From contig AP026540.1 of assembly GCA_026075535.2 (NCBI GenBank), positions 4,836,001 through 4,900,000 of the forward strand: 64,000 bases of DNA, written 5' to 3'. A program made the position numbers and the translations under genes. A model generated the notes under the pieces. It worked only from the letters and a program-made list of their open reading frames with translations, made no database searches and had not been told where the DNA came from. Positions 9,106-16,610 of this stretch are shown in pieces. This DNA is from Tricholoma matsutake. Its lineage: Eukaryota; Basidiomycota; Agaricomycetes; Agaricales; Tricholomataceae. Positions within the stretch are counted from its first letter, which is position 1, and each line of letters opens with the position of its first letter.

Positions 9106-12100
9106 AGGGACAGACTTAGATCTACCCCACAGTTACGTATATTTAGTCAAAATGTAAATCGAAATTGGGGTTACATGGACTCGATACTGGCAGATTTTGT
9201 AGATGATTATGATTTGCTTTTTATCCAAGAGCCACCTTGGCGGCTGATAAGACACGCCCCGTCTGCCCACAACAGGGAAGGGGAGGAAGTTATAGGCGCG
9301 CCGATGAGCCCAAACTGGGGAACGTTGGTGCGCCCCTCGGGTATTGATTCCCCCCCACGCGTTGCCGTCTACTTTGCAAACGGCATCACTAACTTAAGAC
9401 CAGGCCTCAGACGAGACCTAATCGACAATCGTGACATCCTTCTGTTCTCGCTGGGAATAGGGGAGGACGTCATGCTACTCGCTAATGTGTATTCAGATAG
9501 CCAACACTCGGCCATCACGCTCTTGTTTGAGAACGTCATGACGATCCCTCGCTTACATTTCATGTGTGGTGATTTTAACGTGAGACACGCCTCCTGGGAC
9601 CCCCAGGGGCCTGAACACTCTATCCACGCTGACCACTTAGTGGAAACGGCTATGGCACTTGGCCTAACTAGAGCCCTACCAGTAGTGGAGGGCCCTACCC
9701 ATTTTCCCCCACAACTGGGCCTTCACCCCACGGTGATCGACCTGATGTTTGTACCTACAGACCTCAGATTTGTATTGTACTGCGAGATCGTACCTGAAGC
9801 CAGGGGGACGTCTGACCACACCCCTCTGACATTAGTGCTACCTGGCCCGGGATCTTTGGTCCCGGTCACCAAGTGGTCCATCAAAAAAGGATCCGAGGAG
9901 GAAGCATCCTATCGGGATGCTGTCTCCTCTGCTTTAACTCTGTGGCTGAATTGGCACGGGGATACCTCGGCAGAAATCGATGAGGTCGTCTCGGCGATAT
10001 CAACAATTTTAAACAAGGCGTGGGAAAACCATGCCAAGGAATCTCGCCTCGGCAAGTCGTCCAAGGGCTGGTGGACAGACGAGTGCAGTGGTGCCCTAGA
10101 CGCGTACAGAGCCTCTCGGGATGAGGGGGACTGGAAGCTCTATAGGAAGGTCATGCGACATGCAAAGCGTGACTTCTTCGATGACCGTATCCAAGAAGTG
10201 GCTACGATGAACAGACGACCCTGGGATCTAATGTCCTGGACTCGCCAACGTAACCTCCCATCGTACGAGGCGATCTCCTATCGGGGAGAACCTTGTAACG
10301 ATCTGGACTCTCTTTGGGCTGCCCTTGATGGGTCCTATAATGCTGCATCAGATCGAGTAGTCGATCTGAGCATTCTTGATGGACTTGATCCGGTGCCTGA
10401 AAGGGCCTGGATCTCGTTCTCCGTCACGGAAATGAAAGAAGCACTAAACACGTGTTCTTCCCGTTCCGCTCCAGGGCCCGATCATGTCACTTGGTCGCAC
10501 CTAAAATACTGGTGTAGCAACCCGGAAGTGGCAGGGCTCATCACCCGCATTGCCGAGGCGTGCATCACCGCTGGCCACTGGCCAGATCACTTTAAGGAGT
10601 CCCTGTCGGTTATTATCCCGAAGCCAGGGAAGCCTAATTACTCTACCCCTAAGTCGTTCAGGCCCATTGTGCTTCTGAACACTCTGGGCAAATTAGTCGA
10701 AAAGATGTTGTCAAGACGACTTCAGTTCGATGGTGTCGCACACGAGGCTTTCGAACAAAACCAGTTCGGAGGCGTCGCCCAGTGCTCCACTGAGGACGCA
10801 GGTATCTACCTTACCCACCTGGTCAGAGCAGGGTGGGCCAAGGGACTTAAAACGAGCGTTGTCGCTTTCGACATCGCTCAATTCTTCCCCTCCTTGAACC
10901 ACCAAGTTCTGTTGGAGATCATCTCTCGGTCGGGGTTCCCTGCGCAAGTAGTGAACTTCTTCCGTTCTTATCTTGTCGGTCGCAAAACGACCTACAAATG
11001 GAACGCTTTCTCATCTGGCTCCTTTGCAGCCGATGTGGGAGTAGGCCAAGGCTCTGCTTTGTCCCCGGTCTTATCGGCGTTGTACCTAACGCCCATTATG
11101 AAGCTCTTCAGAAGGAGCGAAATCGGCAGAGATGTCGATCTCATGTCGTATGTGGACGATGGCACTCTCATCGCCCGCTCTCCACAGCTGGAGGATAACC
11201 TCCCCCTGCTCAAAAAAGCATATGGCTGGATATTCCAGGCGTTCACCTCCCTCGGGCTTGTCCTTGAACACGACAAGTCTGAAATATTTCATTTCTCAAG
11301 GGCGAGGAGGTTCACTCCCCTACCCATTGATCTCGGATTCGCCCCCTACACGGGCAATACCCCTCTCAAACCCAAGGTTACCTGGAGGTACCTTGGCTTT
11401 TTCTTCGACCGCAAGCTCTCCTTCAAGGAGCACACGCGGTTCTACTCCACCAAAGCCCTTACCACTGCGAGGGCAATGGGAATGCTCGGCAATTCCGTCA
11501 GAGGGTTAACCCCTATGCAGAAACGCCTTCTGTACCATTCATGTGTCGTACCTATTATGACATACGGACTCAGACCATGGCACTTTAAAGGCGCTCGCGT
11601 CAAAGGTGTCATCAAAACGTTGGCCCAAGTGCAGTCCATTGCTGCGCGCTGGATCCTCGGTGCATTCAGAACCACCCCAATCGGTGGCCTGGAAAGTATC
11701 GCTGGACTGCTGCCTATGCAGCTGTTACTGCGTCGTCTAGTCGACAGAGGGGTATTCAGAACCCCCCTGTTGGCTCCATCACACCCCCTAAGAGCGATCT
11801 TAGGGCCTAATCACGTCGGTACTACCCACTCTCATGAGCTAGGACTCTGGGGAGGGAACGTGCTCGACACACTCAACCTGCAAGGCCCATCTGTCGCGTC
11901 AGCTGCAGCTCTGGCCCTCGTACCAGGTGATGAATTCGACCCCTTCGGGGAAGAAAACACACCTGGGAACAGAGTGAAGGATCTATTCCCCACTCGTTTC
12001 TCCTCTCATCGCCTCACCTCTAAGGAGGATGGAGTGAGGAACTCTTACAGGAGTGACCTCGATAAGGCCTGGGCTTCTGCCCAGGTCGAGGACGACACTC

Positions 12101-12972
12101 TCGTCGTTGCAGTGGACGCTTCGGTGCCCACAGATGCCAAATTTCAAGCTGTCGCCTGCGCTCTTGTCTTCGGACAGGGAGAACAGGTCGATCGCGTTGT
12201 CTCAGCGTCTGGGAGGAGAACCCCCCCAGAAGTCGAACTCTTTGCTCTCCAACTGGGTGTATCGGCTGCTTGCAGCAGAGGATGCAAAAAGTTGGTGATA
12301 TTCTCGGATTCTACTATGGGCATTGAGTCCCTAATCGATCCAAAACCACGTTCTGGGCAAATCTTCGCCCTGGACGCCTGTCGCTCCCTTCGTCCCTGGT
12401 TAGCTGGAGACGAGGAGAGGAATGTAACATTCTGGCATGTCCCCTCGAAGTTCGAGTGGAACGCACACAAGATGGCTCACGATGTAGCTACATCCACCAA
12501 GATCTCCGTGGGCAGACACCCGCGGACGTCTCTAGACTACCTTAAAAACCAGGTCGAAAAGGCCGTTTGCAAGGATTGGCACACCCGGTTCTCAGACCCG
12601 GCGTATCGTGGTCGGCACTTCTACCAACTCAAAGGAGTTGGTGGAAAGCCAGTGTTACCCTCGACTCACAAAGGTGGGCCTTGGCTGAAAGCTATGGGAA
12701 GCAACACCACGTTGACTTCTCGTTCAACTCGCATGATCACTGGCCATGCTCCCATAGGGGAGTATCGCCAACGTCTATCCCTTGACGGGGAATACCAGTG
12801 TTGGTGCCTTGGTCCCGAAATACAAACTCGAGACCACTTACTACGCGTCTGCCACAAGGTGGATCGCAAAGAGACTCGTGCAAGCCCAGACTCTGTCGAA
12901 GGCTTCACCGAATTTATGAACAATAACCCTGCACTAGGGTCGTTCAACTCACTTGCGTGGAATCCAGGATAG
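9103..12972 (+). CDS. LINE L3 ORF2: APE endonuclease, reverse transcriptase, RNase H; intact
   Basis: 1289-aa polyprotein that nicks target DNA and reverse transcribes LINE RNA at the nick. The APE domain (~10-245) has FSQNVNR, Glu43 in IQEPPW, the CGDFNVRHASWD motif (~155-166) and the SDH motif near 237-239. The RT domain (~500-780) has AFDIAQFFPSLNH (Asp near 590), GQGSALSP (~648-655) and YVDD at ~683-686. RNase H (~1000-1130) has Asp1005, Glu1045, Asp1069 and Asp1127. A C-terminal Cys/His motif, CWC...H...C, sits at ~1233-1250. It begins directly after the ORF1 stop in the same frame. No stop or frameshift is seen and all catalytic motifs are present, so it may be active. Confidence 0.95.
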   Translation: MRDRLRSTPQLRIFSQNVNRNWGYMDSILADFVDDYDLLFIQEPPWRLIRHAPSAHNREGEEVIGAPMSPNWGTLVRPSGIDSPPRVAVYFANGITNLRPGLRRDLIDNRDILLFSLGIGEDVMLLANVYSDSQHSAITLLFENVMTIPRLHFMCGDFNVRHASWDPQGPEHSIHADHLVETAMALGLTRALPVVEGPTHFPPQLGLHPTVIDLMFVPTDLRFVLYCEIVPEARGTSDHTPLTLVLPGPGSLVPVTKWSIKKGSEEEASYRDAVSSALTLWLNWHGDTSAEIDEVVSAISTILNKAWENHAKESRLGKSSKGWWTDECSGALDAYRASRDEGDWKLYRKVMRHAKRDFFDDRIQEVATMNRRPWDLMSWTRQRNLPSYEAISYRGEPCNDLDSLWAALDGSYNAASDRVVDLSILDGLDPVPERAWISFSVTEMKEALNTCSSRSAPGPDHVTWSHLKYWCSNPEVAGLITRIAEACITAGHWPDHFKESLSVIIPKPGKPNYSTPKSFRPIVLLNTLGKLVEKMLSRRLQFDGVAHEAFEQNQFGGVAQCSTEDAGIYLTHLVRAGWAKGLKTSVVAFDIAQFFPSLNHQVLLEIISRSGFPAQVVNFFRSYLVGRKTTYKWNAFSSGSFAADVGVGQGSALSPVLSALYLTPIMKLFRRSEIGRDVDLMSYVDDGTLIARSPQLEDNLPLLKKAYGWIFQAFTSLGLVLEHDKSEIFHFSRARRFTPLPIDLGFAPYTGNTPLKPKVTWRYLGFFFDRKLSFKEHTRFYSTKALTTARAMGMLGNSVRGLTPMQKRLLYHSCVVPIMTYGLRPWHFKGARVKGVIKTLAQVQSIAARWILGAFRTTPIGGLESIAGLLPMQLLLRRLVDRGVFRTPLLAPSHPLRAILGPNHVGTTHSHELGLWGGNVLDTLNLQGPSVASAAALALVPGDEFDPFGEENTPGNRVKDLFPTRFSSHRLTSKEDGVRNSYRSDLDKAWASAQVEDDTLVVAVDASVPTDAKFQAVACALVFGQGEQVDRVVSASGRRTPPEVELFALQLGVSAACSRGCKKLVIFSDSTMGIESLIDPKPRSGQIFALDACRSLRPWLAGDEERNVTFWHVPSKFEWNAHKMAHDVATSTKISVGRHPRTSLDYLKNQVEKAVCKDWHTRFSDPAYRGRHFYQLKGVGGKPVLPSTHKGGPWLKAMGSNTTLTSRSTRMITGHAPIGEYRQRLSLDGEYQCWCLGPEIQTRDHLLRVCHKVDRKETRASPDSVEGFTEFMNNNPALGSFNSLAWNPG

Positions 12973-13512
12973 GCTGTGCGTGCAGGGCGTATGACCCCCG
13001 TCTGGTTCTAGCTAGTGTTATCGGTATGTTGGGGTGGCCGCAGGGCACCAGACGAGTCCGTTAACCCTCATAAAGGGGGCCCACCCGTGTTCAGGAGCGA
13101 CTGTCAGGGAGGGGGGACACGAACCTAGGTACCGGTTCGGGGAGGTGCCTGAGCGCTTTCAGATCCGCTGTCGGTTGTGCGCTACTGCTTTAACGCTGAC
13201 TGCGCCTTCCTTTCCGAGCTGAGAGGCTCACGTCGGGGCGGCAGTATCCCCTAAATCTTGCACTCATACCCGTAGGGATTCGAGGACACGACATCGTCAA
13301 GCTCGGGTTGTCGGTACGCCACCACTGGCAAGTCCGTTTACTCGATAAAGGGGGCCCCCTTAGTGGTCAGCGCAGCTATCCAGGTGGTTGGTGCGAAGAT
13401 CAGCAGGAGGAGGACTTGGGCTGGGCGTAGTGTACCTCGTTTGTATGTCTCTACCGCGGACTGCGATCGGGCGCCGCGTTATAAACTTGTGACCCAAAAA
13501 AAAAAAAAAAAA
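12973..13512 (+). other. LINE 3' UTR and poly(A) tail (L3 copy)
   Basis: About 520 nt, non-coding and conserved in all LINE copies. It contains the palindrome AAGGGGGCCCCCTT (13348-13361) inside an outer pairing ACCACT (13321-13326) with AGTGGT (13362-13367). The last ~60 nt, ending CGCGGACTGCGATCGGGCG and then a TTATAAACTTNTGACCC-type terminus, match the 3' ends of the short elements. This is the likely site bound by the LINE reverse transcriptase. The tail is A17 at 13496-13512. Confidence 0.75.
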
Positions 13513-13527
13513 TCCTCCTTGGAGACA
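13513..13527. repeat. Target-site duplication shared by L3 and N1 (middle of three copies)
   Basis: TCCTCCTTGGAGACA. Copies lie before L3 (7039-7053), between L3 and N1 (13513-13527) and after N1 (15631-15643, 13 bp, TCCTCCTTGGAGA). The target is L2 ORF2 sequence. Three copies around two elements mean the second element inserted at the same nick site as the first. Confidence 0.9.
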
Positions 13528-13530
13528 AAA

Positions 13531-14187
13531 CGCTCCTTGACTTGTTACAACCACCATAAATAGTGGTAAACACCTCTGCTCAACGTTGCATGCGACGTTG
13601 ACACTTCAATTTTTGTCCGATTTTTGATCGGATTTCGCCATCACGAATGCTCTCGGCGTCTCCAGGCCTGCCCTGATTTGCTAAGAGATCCGTCTATCCG
13701 ATCTCCGGGGATGTCTCGGTCATTGTTTCCAACAGTGACTGCTATCTGTCTCGTTCCCCTTGGCTTCGAGGATCCTGGCTAGGTGAGTGATGTCTATGAA
13801 AGAGTAGTCTGGGTCCCTATGAGGGCTTAGAGCGGGTGTGGGATGCCTGCTTCAATGCTCGCCCAAGTAGAAGCGCTCGTTTAGCTGGGGGAGGTCTGGC
13901 TTATAAAAGGGGCCGGGTGATGGTGCCCCCTGACAGCTAGGTCAACACTCTGGTGGCCGCTACTCACCACCAACTCTCTACCTCCGGTGCTCACTCTTCT
14001 AGGGTGCTATGACCCGGGTTCAATCTTCTCCCACTGGGTGACAGGATGTGCGGCCTGTCCCCCCCTCGGAGCATTCAGAGGCAGTATCGGGTGGACCTGG
14101 AATAGAGATAAGGGACCAACTGTTATCGATGGCACGCTACGTATCTTGATTTCTACTATCACCTACTAGCACTAACTTCCCCTCTCA
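13531..14187 (+). other. Structured leader of short element N1
   Basis: Non-coding leader with four candidate RNA hairpins seen in all copies: ACCAC/GTGGT just inside the 5' end; TCAACGT/ACGTTGA near 13580-13600; TCCGAT-TTTTG-ATCGGA at 13616-13632; and CATTGT-TTCCA-ACAGTG at 13721-13737. The last one covaries between copies. The remainder is conserved among elements but holds no ORF I would support. Confidence 0.7.
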
Positions 14188-14195
14188 ATGCCTAA

Positions 14196-14996
14196 ATGCG
14201 AACCAGAGCCCAAACACCATGCTGGGGTCTACACAACCCCTCCCTGATTACAGGCGACATCTACGACGATGGCGTCCAAGACTACGACACCCGGTACGAT
14301 CAGGACGATCCGGATGTAGCTACTGCCCTACGGGCAGTTAGAGATCTATGGGCTGGAGAAGACCTCTCCGACCCTGAGGATGACGAGGACTCTCTTGCTA
14401 TGCAAGAGGCCCTCAATTATGCCGAGAGCAGCCCCAAGTTGGCCTCGAGGCAAACGATAGACCGTGTGCTGTGGGCGCAGGACGTCCATGTTGCACATAA
14501 ACGATGGACTCGCAGTCTTGAACGCGAGGACATGTATTCACAGGAGCTCAGCATGGCCGAGCTCTTCTATCCAGAGGCATCCCCTGCCCCAGTACCGCCT
14601 TTGCCCCCCATCCCTGAGTTGGTGGAGGACGAAGTGCCGTTATCCATGAATGAGAGGCTGGAAATCGAAGCCACCTCTCATGCCATGCTACACCAACTCG
14701 ACGCGATGACCATGTTCATTGGTACCGTCCGTACATCCGCCGTTCCCCCTGCAGAGAGGAACGCATGGCGCCAAATGGCCTGGGAGTTATTCATGACCAC
14801 CTGGCGACTGTCTGAGACGATGTCGGCGGAACTAGCAGCCGTTCCAACACCTCTCGACCTCACGTCTCCGGCAGCCTTCCGGGCTTCCTACGCGGCGGTG
14901 CACACTGCTCAATCAGAGCCTCAATCTGGGGAACCCTCGTCCCCAGCATGGCGCCATCATCCTCGAGGTCCTCGTGGACAGCAGCGCCGCAACTAG
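14196..14996 (+). CDS. Short-element protein, subtype A (N1), unknown function
   Basis: 266 aa, no family recognised. The N-terminal part is acidic (ITGDIYDDGVQDYDTRYDQ, LSDPEDDEDS). A proline-rich hinge (PAPVPPLPPIPELVEDEVPL) follows, then a likely helical core of ~80 residues (IEATSHAMLHQLDAM, AERNAWRQMAWELF, RLSETMSAELA), then a basic C-terminal tail with RGPRGQQRRN. A one-base loss just after the family start (ATG 14188) shifts the frame, but a new ATG at 14196 keeps the rest open. The core and RGPRG tail faintly recall the N-terminal half of LINE ORF1. An RNA-binding or RNP role is my inference only. Confidence 0.75.
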   Translation: MRTRAQTPCWGLHNPSLITGDIYDDGVQDYDTRYDQDDPDVATALRAVRDLWAGEDLSDPEDDEDSLAMQEALNYAESSPKLASRQTIDRVLWAQDVHVAHKRWTRSLEREDMYSQELSMAELFYPEASPAPVPPLPPIPELVEDEVPLSMNERLEIEATSHAMLHQLDAMTMFIGTVRTSAVPPAERNAWRQMAWELFMTTWRLSETMSAELAAVPTPLDLTSPAAFRASYAAVHTAQSEPQSGEPSSPAWRHHPRGPRGQQRRN

Positions 14997-15302
14997 TACA
15001 GGGGTCTATCCCCCTCTACGTTCACGGCCACCAAGTAACTGGTGGCCACTATCGGGATGGTGACATGGTGTTGCTTCCCTATACCTTCCCCCCACTGCAG
15101 GGGGGACGATGTTATTGAGTGCATGCACATGGGTGCATTTGCTCAAGGGGGGTCTCGGCCCCCTACTTACGGCAGTCACGGTGAATAACCAGGTGAACAA
15201 CCACCCACCTTGTTACTGTCACTTGTGCACAACACGGTGATGGTCCACCTCATTCGTCTGGGGTGGTCAATCCTCGTTGGCTGGAAAAACGCAGACGGTT
15301 AT

Positions 15303-15320
15303 TCCTCCCGCAAGGGGGGA
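15303..15320 (+). other. GNRA-tetraloop hairpin in short-element 3' UTR
   Basis: TCCTCCC-GCAA-GGGGGGA: a 7-bp stem (one U.G pair) closed by a GCAA tetraloop. Present in every short-element copy whose 3' UTR is in the window: 15303-15320, 16922-16939, 19462-19479, 22148-22165, 22882-22899, 27138-27155, 35994-36011, 41215-41232, 44190-44207, 48962-48979 and 56035-56052. The N3 copy (19462-19479) differs at two stem positions and still pairs throughout. Confidence 0.75.
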
Positions 15321-15630
15321 TTTACGGTGAATTAACACTGCTGTGCCTGGTCTGGCCTCGGTCGGACATGTGGCTGGGGGACCGTTTGCTCCAGGGGGCG
15401 ATCTAATGGCTAACTTCGGGAGGGGGGGGCGCCCCCTCCAGATTATTGCCTTTCCTGGCTGAGAGGCCAATGTCTGTGGCACTGCCCGCCTAAAGTGGCT
15501 AAAACGGGGACCTGAGTGGGAGATGGGTGAGGGGAATGCGTAGATAAAGTAGTACCCAAGTTTGTACCCTGCTCTGCGGACTGCATTTGAGCCCCGCGTT
15601 ATAAATTCTGATCCAAAAAAAAAAAAAAAA

Positions 15631-16610
15631 TCCTCCTTGGAGATGAGTCGATGAGAGAAAAAGCGAGTGGGAAATAAATCCTTCACTCTGTTCCCGGGTG
15701 TGTTTTCTTCCCCAAAGGGGTCGAATTCATTGCCTGGTATGAGGGCCAACACTGCAGCTGAAGCGACAGATGGACCCTGTAGGGTGAGTGTGTCGAGCAT
15801 GTCTCCTCCCCAGAGTCCTAGCTCATGAGAGTGGGTGGTGCTGACATGATTGGGCCCTAGGATTGCTCTTAGGGGGTGAGATGAGGCCAGCAGGGGGGTC
15901 TGAGATACTCCCTTGTCGACCAGACGACGCAATAACAGCTGCATAGGCAGCAGCCCTGCGATACTTTCCAGACCGCCGATAGGGGTGGTTCTGAATGCAC
16001 CGAGGATCCAACGAGCAGCAATGGACTGCACTTGGGCCAGCGTTTTGATGACACCTTTGACGCGAGCGCCTTTCAAATGCCAGAGTCTCAGTCCATATGT
16101 CATGATAGGTACGACACACGAGCGGTACAAAAGGCATTTCTGCATAGGGGTTAGCCCTCTCACAGAATTGCCAAGCATTCCCATTGCCCTTGCAGTGGTA
16201 AGGGCTTTGGTGGAGTAGAACCGTGTATGCTCCTTGAAGGAGAGTTTGCGGTCAAAGAAAGATCCAAAGTACCTCCAGGTAACTTTGGGTTTGAGGGGGG
16301 TATTGCCCGTGTAAGGAGCAAAGCCGAGGTCAATGGGTAAGGGAGTGAATCTCCTCGCCCTTGAGAAGTGGAATATTTTGGACTTGTCATGTTCAAGGAC
16401 AAGTCCGAGGGAGGTGAATGCCTGGAAGATCCAGCCATACGCTTTTTTGAGGAGGGGGAGGTTATCCTCCAACTGTGGAGAGTGGGCGATGAGGGTGCCA
16501 TCGCATGAGATCAACATCTCTGCCGATATTGCTTCTTCTGAAGAGTTTCATAATGGGCGTCAGATATAACGCCAATAAGACTGGGGACAAGGCTCTGCCT
16601 TGTCCCACTT
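15631..16610 (-). pseudogene. L2 ORF2 fragment, end of RT to RNase H linker
   Basis: Minus-strand LINE ORF2 sequence between N1 and N2. It carries the post-catalytic RT region (LEHDKSKIFHFSRARRF, RYFGSFFDRKLSFKEH) and the connecting region (HVSTTHSHELGLWGGDML). About 11 nt covering the catalytic YVDD are deleted near 16505, shifting the frame and making the copy dead. The 3' side meets the TSD of N1 (15631-15643). Confidence 0.88.

Larger units (their letters stand above)
7054..13512 (+). mobile_element. LINE copy L3, full length, plus strand
   Basis: Complete ~6.46 kb LINE: 5' end CGCTTCTTGTCTTGC just after 7053, leader, ORF1 7180-9102, ORF2 9103-12972, 3' UTR, and A17 tail at 13496-13512. 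Flanked by the TSD TCCTCCTTGGAGACA at 7039-7053 and 13513-13527, taken from L2. Domain set (CCHC ORF1, APE, RT, RNase H) places it in the I superclade, most like the Tad1 clade of fungi. It has one nonsense codon in ORF1 and a full ORF2, and is the best template for describing the family. Confidence 0.95.
13531..15630 (+). mobile_element. Short element N1, subtype A, full length
   Basis: 2.1 kb poly(A) retroelement. The 5' end CGCTCCTTGACTTGTTAC resembles the LINE 5' end; the last ~60 bp resemble the LINE 3' end but finish CTGATCC before A16 (15615-15630). It has a ~660-nt structured leader, one ORF (14196-14996) and a ~620-nt 3' UTR. Four extra A residues separate the TSD from the 5' end. 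It has no RT of its own and is presumably moved by LINE ORF2. Confidence 0.92.

Noticed and set aside
13496..13512. A/T homopolymers as transcription terminators
   Set aside because: Each is a retroelement tail at an element boundary next to a TSD.
14005..14030. GGTTCAATC resembling a pol III B box in the short elements, which would make them tRNA-type SINEs
   Set aside because: It lies ~480 nt from the 5' end with no convincing A box, and long poly(T)-free pol III transcription of 2 kb is unlikely. The elements look like pol II LINE derivatives.
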